A DNA stretch of 12,413 nt from Clostridiales bacterium. Lineage in GTDB: Bacteria > Bacillota > Clostridia > Lachnospirales > Lachnospiraceae. Numbering within the stretch: the stretch's first letter is position 1; every line of letters starts with the position of its first letter. The position numbers were made by a program, and so were the translations under genes. Where the stretch lies: the NCBI GenBank assembly GCA_018376135.1, contig JAHABX010000039.1, positions 1 through 12,413 of the forward strand. Reading direction: 5' to 3'. Positions 7,152 through 12,413 of the stretch are shown one piece after another. A model generated the notes under the pieces. The model was given only the letters and a program-made list of their open reading frames with translations, searched no databases and was not told where the DNA came from.

Positions 7152-7761
7152 GATCGTTGAAAAGAAATCCAGATTTATCGCGACCGTGCGGCCGGTGGAG
7201 ACGGAGGAGGAGGCGCTTGCCTTTATTGAAGAGATGAAGAAAAAATACTGGGATGCCAGACATAACTGCTCCGCCTATGTGCTGGGAGAACGGCAGGAGA
7301 TCATGCGCTGCAGCGATGATGGGGAGCCTTCCCAGACGGCAGGCAAGCCCATGATGGATGTGCTGACCGGAGCGGAGCTTACCAATGTGGCAGTGGTCGT
7401 CACCCGGTATTTTGGGGGCACGCTCCTTGGAACCGGAGGGCTGGTGCGGGCATATTCCGCTGCAGTTCAGGAGGGGCTGAAGAACAGCCGCCTGATCACA
7501 AAGTGCTGGGGCACCATGCTGGAGATTGGGACTGACTATAACGGAATCGGGAAGCTGCAGTATCTGTTCGGACAGAGACAGATTCCCATGCTGGACTCTG
7601 AATACACGGATAAGGTCAGGTTTACAGTGCTGATCCCGGTCTCTCGCGTGCAGGAGATCAAAAAGGCAGTGACGGAGGCTACCAGCGGACAGGCAGTGAT
7701 GGAGGAAAAGAAGAGCCTGTATTATGCGGTGGTGGATGGGGAATATTTGTGCTTTGAGTAA
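7108..7761 (+). CDS. yigZ: YigZ/IMPACT (UPF0029) family protein
   Basis: This 217-residue cytosolic protein has the IMPACT N-terminal domain. Its signature is VTRYFGGTLLGTGGLVRAY (residues 98-116), preceded by NCSAYVLG and the conserved DDGEPSQTAGKPM. The C-terminal part resembles the DUF1949 domain, an RNA-binding-like fold found in YigZ. Eukaryotic IMPACT regulates Gcn2; the bacterial role is not established, and translation-related functions have been proposed. The start ATG lies inside the 3' end of the helicase gene, 44 bases before its stop, behind AAAGGGG. This places it in the gltX-helicase transcript. The length is normal for the family and no defect is visible. Confidence 0.92.
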   Translation: MTEQYRTVWEGGSGEIVEKKSRFIATVRPVETEEEALAFIEEMKKKYWDARHNCSAYVLGERQEIMRCSDDGEPSQTAGKPMMDVLTGAELTNVAVVVTRYFGGTLLGTGGLVRAYSAAVQEGLKNSRLITKCWGTMLEIGTDYNGIGKLQYLFGQRQIPMLDSEYTDKVRFTVLIPVSRVQEIKKAVTEATSGQAVMEEKKSLYYAVVDGEYLCFE

Positions 7762-7812
7762 AACATATGTAAAGAACGCGTTAAGTTTTTGAAAGATCCT
7801 GCCAAGAAAAGA

Positions 7813-7851
7813 TTTACACTGATTGACAAGGTAAGTGTCTCTGGATATCAT
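7813..7851 (+). promoter_or_regulatory. Promoter of the Na+/Pi symporter gene, with possible PhoP-type repeats
   Basis: TTGACA at 7823-7828, a 17-base spacer and TATCAT at 7846-7851 make a strong SigmaA promoter. TTTACA at 7813-7818 stands exactly 10 bases before TTGACA, giving tandem TTnACA hexamers like Gram-positive PhoP sites. No terminator is seen between yigZ and this promoter, so read-through is possible. Confidence 0.7.
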
Positions 7852-7886
7852 TTTGATTCAGACAAATGATAATGGAGGATTTTGGA

Positions 7887-9632
7887 ATGAGTGTTTTTCA
7901 TTTCCTGACCCTTTTCGGAGGGTTGGCGCTGTTCCTGTATGGAATGGAATTGATGGGGAAAGGTCTGGAACAGGCATCTGGCGGAAGGCTGGAAAAGATA
8001 CTGGAGAATCTGACCTCAAATGTATTTAAGGCAGTGCTTCTCGGACTGGGAGTCACTTCTGTGATCCAGAGCTCATCGGCAACAACGGTCATGGTAGTTG
8101 GTTTTGTAAACAGTGGAATCATGCCGCTTTCCCGTGCGATCGGTATCATCATGGGTGCGAATATCGGTACAACGGTGACTGCATGGATCCTGTCTCTTGC
8201 GGGGATCGAGAGCTCGAATTTCTTTATACAGCTTTTGAAGCCCACCTCTTTTTCGCCGGTTCTGGCAGTGATCGGTATCATCCTTCTGATGTTTTCCAAG
8301 AAGGAGAAGCAGAGGGATATTGGAAATATCATGATTGGCTTTGCAATCCTGATGTTTGGTATGGATACCATGTCCGGAGCAGTGGAGCCGCTGGCAGATG
8401 TGCCTGCGTTCACGAATATTCTTTTGATGTTTTCCAACCCGATCCTGGGTGTGCTGGCAGGAGCCATTCTTACGGCAATTATTCAGAGCTCCAGCGCATC
8501 GGTGGGTATTCTGCAGGCGTTGTGTATGACGGGCAGTGTGAAATACGGAACGGCTCTCCCGATCATTATGGGACAGAATATCGGAACCTGTATTACGGCG
8601 ATCCTGTCTGCCATCGGAGCGAACCGGAATGCGAAGCGGGCGGCAAGCGTCCATCTTTTGTTCAACCTGATCGGTACGACTATATTTCTGAGTGTATTTT
8701 ATACGGCAAATCTCTTTATGGATTTTCCGTTTTTGCAGGAGAGTGCAACTCCGGTGGGAATTGCTGCGATCCATACGACCTTCAATGTGACGGCAACGAT
8801 CTTGCTGCTGCCTTTTAACCGGATGTTTGAGAAGCTTGCTTATCTGGTGATCCGTGAGACGGAGGAAGAAAAGCAGGCAACGCCAAAGACGCTGGATATT
8901 CTGGACGAGCGTTTTCTGGAGGTTCCGGGGTATGCGCTGGAGCAGGGAAAGGCAGCGGCTGTTGCAATGTTTGAGGAGACCCGTAAATCTCTTCTGATGG
9001 CGGGTGAGCTGACAGAAAGCTATACGCCCGACAGGGTGACGAAGATTAAGGAGAGCGAGGATCTGGTGGATGGATACGAGGATCAGATCTGTCAGTATCT
9101 TCTGGCGCTGTCCCGCAGGACCCTCAGCACAGAGGAGAGCCAGAGGCTTTCAATCCTGCTCCATACGGTCAGTGACATTGAGACCATCAGTGATCAGGTA
9201 TGCGGTATTGCAATTGCTTATAAGGGAATGGAATCCCGGGAAGAGAGCTTTTCAGAGAAAGCGGTTCAGGAGCTGCGGGTTCAGCAGGAGGCTGTGGAGG
9301 CTCTGGTGGATGAGACCATGGGAATGTTCGAGAAGAATGCCATTATGGGAATCTATGCCTATAATCAGGTGATCGAGGAAATGGTCGGAACCATGAAGGA
9401 GCGGCATGTACTGCGGCTGATGAACAATGAATGCAGTGTCAGCATGGGAATGCGGATGACGGATATTCTGAACAGTTTTGAGAGAATCGCCGGACGCTGT
9501 ATGCGGATTGCCAACTACCTGTCTCAGATGGACGAGAAGGAGCTGGAGATCCATGATCATGAGCATCTGCTCGCATTATCTGACTATCAGGAATTATATC
9601 GGCAATATAAGGAAAAATATGCGCTTCCATAG
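7887..9632 (+). CDS. Na+/phosphate cotransporter family protein with PhoU-like domain
   Basis: This inner-membrane protein of 581 residues probably imports phosphate with sodium. I chose the ATG at 7887 because GGAGG lies 8 bases before it. An ATG 21 bases upstream is in frame but has no ribosome-binding site. The family's inverted duplication is clear. QSSSATTVMVVGFVNSG (Q61) is followed by MGANIGTTVTA, and QSSSASVGILQALCMTG (Q200) is followed by MGQNIGTCITAI; QSSS is the substrate-binding signature. Membrane segments fill about residues 1-325. The rest is a helical PhoU-like cytoplasmic domain, seen in many bacterial NptA/YjbB-type proteins and thought to tune transport. The gene has its own promoter and is followed by a long palindrome. 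Phosphate as the substrate is assumed from the family. Confidence 0.93.
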   Translation: MSVFHFLTLFGGLALFLYGMELMGKGLEQASGGRLEKILENLTSNVFKAVLLGLGVTSVIQSSSATTVMVVGFVNSGIMPLSRAIGIIMGANIGTTVTAWILSLAGIESSNFFIQLLKPTSFSPVLAVIGIILLMFSKKEKQRDIGNIMIGFAILMFGMDTMSGAVEPLADVPAFTNILLMFSNPILGVLAGAILTAIIQSSSASVGILQALCMTGSVKYGTALPIIMGQNIGTCITAILSAIGANRNAKRAASVHLLFNLIGTTIFLSVFYTANLFMDFPFLQESATPVGIAAIHTTFNVTATILLLPFNRMFEKLAYLVIRETEEEKQATPKTLDILDERFLEVPGYALEQGKAAAVAMFEETRKSLLMAGELTESYTPDRVTKIKESEDLVDGYEDQICQYLLALSRRTLSTEESQRLSILLHTVSDIETISDQVCGIAIAYKGMESREESFSEKAVQELRVQQEAVEALVDETMGMFEKNAIMGIYAYNQVIEEMVGTMKERHVLRLMNNECSVSMGMRMTDILNSFERIAGRCMRIANYLSQMDEKELEIHDHEHLLALSDYQELYRQYKEKYALP

Positions 9633-9647
9633 GGAGGAGAGCAAGGA

Positions 9648-9679
9648 ACAGGGGCTGTCTCGTACGAGACAGCCCCTGT
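9648..9679. terminator. Perfect 32-nt palindrome, probable bidirectional terminator
   Basis: ACAGGGGCTGTCTCGT and its exact reverse complement abut with no spacer, giving a 16-bp stem (the central bases would form the loop). It sits between the convergent symporter and DUF1292 genes, 15 bases after one stop and 12 after the other. Neither side has a clean U-run; TTCCTTGCTC follows on the minus strand. Confidence 0.75.
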
Positions 9680-9691
9680 AGTCAAATCAGA

Positions 9692-10042
9692 TTAATTCAG
9701 TTCTTCTTCTCCAACCAGCTCGTCATATTCCATGGAATCGAGCAGCTCGTCAAATGCATCGGATACCAGTTCGTATTCTTCATCGCTCTCGATGTTCGCA
9801 AGCTGTGGAGTGCCTGCTCCGTCTACGGTGTAGCGGTACAGATATACCTCGCCGTCAGAGTTCTGTCCGTTCTCGTCCAGAGGGAGTAAAGCGATGTATT
9901 CTTTTTCTCCCGCATCAAAGATGCCAACGATCGCACACTCTACGGTGCTGTCATCATCAAGTGTCAGAGTTACGGTTACGCCTTCGCCGCCGCAGGAAGC
10001 GCAGTCGCCATTGCATTTGGTTTCATCACATGTATTGGACAT
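9692..10042 (-). CDS. DUF1292 protein with N-terminal cysteine cluster
   Basis: This is an acidic 116-residue cytosolic protein. The ATG at 10042 is preferred over an in-frame TTG six bases upstream, because GAGG lies 7 bases before the ATG and only one base before the TTG. Residues 20 onward form a DUF1292 domain (VTLTLDDDSTVECAIVGIFD, EYIALLPLDENG, VYLYRYTVDG) ending in a long Asp/Glu-rich tail. Ahead of it stands CDETKCNGDCASCGG, four cysteines spaced C-x4-C-x3-C-x2-C, which could bind zinc or an iron-sulphur cluster or be redox-active. DUF1292 has no established biochemical function. It stands alone as a one-gene unit, divergent from the aminotransferase and convergent with the symporter. 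Confidence 0.88.
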   Translation of the reverse strand: MSNTCDETKCNGDCASCGGEGVTVTLTLDDDSTVECAIVGIFDAGEKEYIALLPLDENGQNSDGEVYLYRYTVDGAGTPQLANIESDEEYELVSDAFDELLDSMEYDELVGEEELN

Positions 10043-10063
10043 TTGCAAACCTCACATTTCTTC

Positions 10064-10093
10064 ATAGTATTTCTGTTATGATGTCTTTATCAA
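10064..10093 (-). promoter_or_regulatory. Promoter of the DUF1292 gene
   Basis: On the minus strand TTGATA (10093-10088), 18 bases, then TACTAT (10069-10064) form a good SigmaA promoter 22 bases before the start codon. The 8-bp inverted repeat TTCTGTTA/TAACAGAA (10071-10078 and 10096-10103) covers the spacer and flanks the -35, where an operator would sit. Confidence 0.6.
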
Positions 10094-10138
10094 TGTAACA
10101 GAATGTGCGGTTATTTGCAAGTCCCGGGGAGGGAAAAC

Positions 10139-10166
10139 TTGACTTTCTGATTATTTTTTATACAAT
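10139..10166 (+). promoter_or_regulatory. Promoter of the aminotransferase operon
   Basis: TTGACT at 10139-10144, a 16-base spacer and TACAAT at 10161-10166 fit SigmaA. A Shine-Dalgarno site AAAGGAG lies between here and the ATG. Confidence 0.65.
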
Positions 10167-10193
10167 GAAGAGAGATACGAAAGGAGCGGTTTT

Positions 10194-11366
10194 ATGCAGA
10201 TGACATTTTCAAAGAGAGCCCGGAATTTTGAGGAGGGTATCTTTTCATTGTTAAATACCAAAAAGGAAGCGCTTTTGAGGGAGGGAAGGACGGTTTATAA
10301 TTTTTCCATCGGTACACCGGATTTCCATCCGCCGGTACATATTATGGAGGCAATGCAGGAGGCGGTGAAGGATCCGGAGAATTACAAATATGCGGTGGCA
10401 GACCGGCCGGAGCTTCTGGAAGCGATGCAGGGCTTTTACCGGACCAGATTCGGCGTGGAGCTGGGGACAGATCAGATCATGAGCATGTATGGCTCTCAGG
10501 AAGGGATGGCGCATTTTGCGCTGGCACTCTGTGATCCGGGAGACGTGGTTCTGGTTCCCAATCCGGGGTATCCGGTGTTTGGAGCCGGACCGGAGCTGAT
10601 GGGAGCAAGGAGCGTGACCTACCCGTTGTATAAGGAGAATAATTTTATCCCGGATTTTAATGATATACCCGAGGAGGATGCCAGGGCTGCGAAGTTCATG
10701 ATCATTTCCTATCCGGCGAATCCGGTCTGCTCCGTGGCGGATGATGAGTTCTACGAGAGAGCAATTGCTTTTGCAAAGAAATATGAGATCGTTCTGCTCC
10801 ACGACAATGCGTATGCAGATCTGGTCTATGGAGGCAGAGAGGGAAAGTCCTTTTTGTCCTATGAAGGTGCCGTGGAGGTGGGCGTGGAGTTCTATTCGCT
10901 GTCCAAATCCTATAATATGACGGGAATGCGTATCTCCTTTGCGCTGGGAAATGAGGAAGTGATCGGGATGTTCCGCAGGGTGCGCTCCCAGATCGACTAT
11001 GGAATCTTCCTTCCAATCCAGTATGCGGCAATTGCGGCGCTGACAGGACCGCAGGAAAGTGTAAAGGAACAGTGCAGGCTTTACGAGGAGCGCTGTCAGG
11101 CGCTTTGCAGAGGGCTTACCCGCATTGGATGGGAGGTTCCGGACGGACAGGGAACCATGTTTGTATGGGCGCCGATCCCGAAGAATTACAGCAGCAGTGA
11201 GCAGTTTGCCATGGATCTGATCGATAAGGCGGGTGTGATCGTGGTCCCGGGAACCAGCTTTGGAGATCTGGGAGAGGGATATGTACGCATGGCACTTGTA
11301 TATCCGGTAGAGAAGATCGAGGAAGCGGTCCGGGCAATTGAAGAAAGCGGTATTCTTGGCGTATGA
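10194..11366 (+). CDS. PLP-dependent class I/II aminotransferase
   Basis: This fold-type I aminotransferase of 390 residues moves an amino group between an amino acid and a 2-oxo acid in the cytoplasm. The key residues follow aspartate-aminotransferase spacing: N176 in SYPANPV, D204 and Y207 in HDNAYADLVYGG, the Schiff-base lysine K238 in SLSKSYNMTGMR, R246, and the carboxylate-binding R365 in GYVRMALVYP. The N-terminal part has FSIGTPDFHPP and GSQEGMAH. Overall style is closest to LL-diaminopimelate aminotransferase-like or alanine/aspartate-like enzymes (MalY-type seems less likely), but the substrate cannot be read from the sequence. GGAG lies 7 bases before the chosen ATG; a second ATG two codons on is too far from it. 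Its stop overlaps the start of the YdcF-like gene as ATGA. Confidence 0.92.
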   Translation: MQMTFSKRARNFEEGIFSLLNTKKEALLREGRTVYNFSIGTPDFHPPVHIMEAMQEAVKDPENYKYAVADRPELLEAMQGFYRTRFGVELGTDQIMSMYGSQEGMAHFALALCDPGDVVLVPNPGYPVFGAGPELMGARSVTYPLYKENNFIPDFNDIPEEDARAAKFMIISYPANPVCSVADDEFYERAIAFAKKYEIVLLHDNAYADLVYGGREGKSFLSYEGAVEVGVEFYSLSKSYNMTGMRISFALGNEEVIGMFRRVRSQIDYGIFLPIQYAAIAALTGPQESVKEQCRLYEERCQALCRGLTRIGWEVPDGQGTMFVWAPIPKNYSSSEQFAMDLIDKAGVIVVPGTSFGDLGEGYVRMALVYPVEKIEEAVRAIEESGILGV

Positions 11367-11938
11367 GTTTTGTAGATGAGTATACGGATTTTATATTTCT
11401 GGAGGATGAACCGGAGAAGGCGGATATCATATTTGTTCCAGGATCGGACCAGGGAGCGCTGGCAGTGCGTGCAGCGAAGCTCTGGAAGGACGGATATGCT
11501 CCGGTCATTCTGCCCTCGGGTCGATATGGGAAGCTGACAGGACATTTTACCGGCGATTCCCGCTACGGGACGGAGTGGGAATATTTTCATGGGATCCTGC
11601 GGGAAGAGGGAGTTCCGGAAGAAGCGATCTGGAAGGAGGATCAGGCGACCTTTACCTATGAGAACGCACTCCGGTCCAGAGAAGTGACGGACAGAGCAGG
11701 GCTGAATGTGGAAAAAGCACTGCTTTGCTGTCAGGCATTCCATGCCAGACGCGCCAGATTATATTATCAGGTGTGTTTTCCGGAGACGGAGATACTGGTA
11801 TGTCCGGTGGTCACCAGAGGTGTGAGCCGGGAGAACTGGTTTCGGAGTGAGGAAGGTGTGAAACTCGTATTGAACGAAATGAAACACTGTGGAACGCAAT
11901 TTCATGAAATATTTATGAACTATATGAAGAAAATATAA
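11363..11938 (+). CDS. YdcF/DUF218 family protein
   Basis: This 191-residue protein of the DUF218 (YdcF/SanA/ElyC) family has IIFVPGSDQGALAVRAAKLW near the start and PVILPSGRYG next. Further on come a conserved acidic ENALRSREV block and LLCCQAFHARRARLYYQ. Unlike SanA or ElyC it has no N-terminal membrane segment, so it is predicted cytosolic, as is YdcF. YdcF binds S-adenosylmethionine in vitro, but no reaction is established, so I give no function. Translation is coupled to the aminotransferase by an ATGA overlap, and a terminator follows, so the two form a closed operon. Confidence 0.88.
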   Translation: MSFVDEYTDFIFLEDEPEKADIIFVPGSDQGALAVRAAKLWKDGYAPVILPSGRYGKLTGHFTGDSRYGTEWEYFHGILREEGVPEEAIWKEDQATFTYENALRSREVTDRAGLNVEKALLCCQAFHARRARLYYQVCFPETEILVCPVVTRGVSRENWFRSEEGVKLVLNEMKHCGTQFHEIFMNYMKKI

Positions 11939-11959
11939 AGATTTAAAGGGAAAATTGAA

Positions 11960-12017
11960 AAAGACCGGTTGGATAGGATTGAAACAAAATGAAACAATTC
12001 TGTTCCGATCGGTCTTT
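11960..12017 (+). terminator. Terminator after the aminotransferase-ydcF operon
   Basis: AAAGACCGGTTGGA (11960-11973) pairs with TCCGATCGGTCTTT (12004-12017) over 14 bp, including two G-U pairs. The roughly 30-base loop can itself pair ATTG with CAAT. CTTTGCG follows, a weak U-tract. Confidence 0.7.
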
Positions 12018-12239
12018 CTTTGCGTGCGGAAAAGTATTTCTGATCGGACAGGAACGGATTTTTGACGGTTATGCCAAAAAAATATTAAGAACGTGTTCAG
12101 TCATCCCGGAACGGGCGTTAAGAGAGCGTTCAGACGGGGCGTAATGGGGGAAAGCTGGCATGGAGGTTGCTTTTTAATGGATTAGCGATGGCACAGAGGT
12201 ATGACTGTGCCGGGGAAACAAAAAGGAGGATACATATTT
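12018..12239 (+). promoter_or_regulatory. Intergenic leader upstream of the PdxA-family gene
   Basis: These 222 bases hold no gene. TTGACG at 12062-12067 with TATTAA at 12083-12088 (15-base spacer) is a weak promoter candidate. A 7-bp hairpin GGCACAG/CTGTGCC with an 8-base loop lies at 12190-12211, just before the ribosome-binding site AAGGAGG. No known riboswitch is recognised. Confidence 0.4.
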
Positions 12240-12413
12240 ATGGCAGTGAAACCAGTAATTGGCGTAATGCTTGGCGATGCGGCAGGCGTAGGACCTGAGC
12301 TTGTGGCAAAATGCGCGGCAGCAAATTTTTATGATGCATACTGCAGACCGGTGATCATCGGTGATCTGAGAGTATTCCAGAGAGCCCTTGGCGTGATCGG
12401 CGCAGATGTGAAG
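12240..12413 (+). CDS. PdxA-family 4-phosphate dehydrogenase, N-terminal part (cut by window edge)
   Basis: The first 58 codons of a PdxA-family NAD-dependent dehydrogenase are present, with the rest outside the window. PVIGVMLGDAAGVGPELVAK matches the family's opening block, usually written GITMGDPAGIGPE, and PVIIGDLRVFQRAL follows as expected. The canonical enzyme oxidises 4-hydroxythreonine-4-phosphate in vitamin B6 synthesis. Close relatives (PdxA2) act on D-threonate or D-erythronate 4-phosphate beside a DUF1537 kinase in sugar-acid catabolism. Ala for Pro in the GDPAG motif leans slightly to a PdxA2-type enzyme, but this is weak. The ATG is preceded by AAGGAGG at 10 bases. The downstream gene, not visible here, would decide the role. 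Confidence 0.88.
   Translation, partial: MAVKPVIGVMLGDAAGVGPELVAKCAAANFYDAYCRPVIIGDLRVFQRALGVIGADVK

Noticed and set aside
7030..7851. 273-codon minus-strand frame across yigZ
   Set aside because: It lies opposite a clear IMPACT-family gene, has low-complexity composition and no ribosome-binding site; treated as a shadow.
8073..8774. 233-codon minus-strand frame inside the symporter gene
   Set aside because: Its His- and Arg-rich translation lacks any recognisable domain and is opposite a strongly conserved membrane gene.
10040..10048. TTG start for the DUF1292 gene
   Set aside because: It leaves one base between GAGG and the start. The ATG two codons later has normal 7-base spacing.
11981..11998. 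Direct repeat TGAAAC-N4-TGAAAC as a possible regulator site
   Set aside because: It lies in the loop of the terminator after the ydcF-like gene with no promoter nearby; best explained as chance in an A-rich loop.

Overview
The window looks like chromosomal DNA of a spore-forming clostridium, most likely a Lachnospiraceae gut anaerobe. This is an inference. It rests on moderate GC content, strong AGGAGG-type ribosome-binding sites, a DUF1292 protein, a Na+/phosphate symporter with a PhoU-like tail, and small cysteine-rich proteins behind a promoter that resembles a sporulation promoter. No tRNA, rRNA, CRISPR array or complete mobile element was seen.

Left part (1-2900, minus strand): the remains of a Gld-type ABC export locus. 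The order was ATPase, permease, GldG-like auxiliary protein, DUF4340 protein. Only the permease is whole. The ATPase is reduced to about its last 44 codons. The GldG-like gene has lost its 3' end and is joined out of frame to the DUF4340 gene, which has also lost its start and its middle. At least three independent deletions are visible, while the promoter-like sequence in front of the ATPase remnant still looks intact. Bases 1-115 hold inverted repeats of unknown identity.

Middle-left (2905-3739): two overlapping minus-strand genes encode paralogous cysteine-rich proteins. They end at a strong terminator and start from a promoter matching the SigmaK consensus. They diverge from gltX.

Centre (3704-9680, plus strand): gltX (glutamyl-tRNA synthetase), a UvrD/PcrA-like helicase and a YigZ/IMPACT-family protein are packed as one probable operon. 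A Na+/Pi-cotransporter-family protein follows from its own TTGACA/TATCAT promoter, ending at a perfect 32-nt palindrome.

Right (9692-12413): a minus-strand DUF1292 protein with a cysteine cluster diverges from an operon of a PLP aminotransferase and a YdcF/DUF218 protein. A terminator and a roughly 220-base leader follow, then the start of a PdxA-family dehydrogenase cut by the window edge.

Most of the window is ordinary housekeeping sequence. The parts most worth a second look are the decaying ABC locus and the cysteine-rich pair with its putative sporulation promoter. I see no convincing undescribed multi-gene system.
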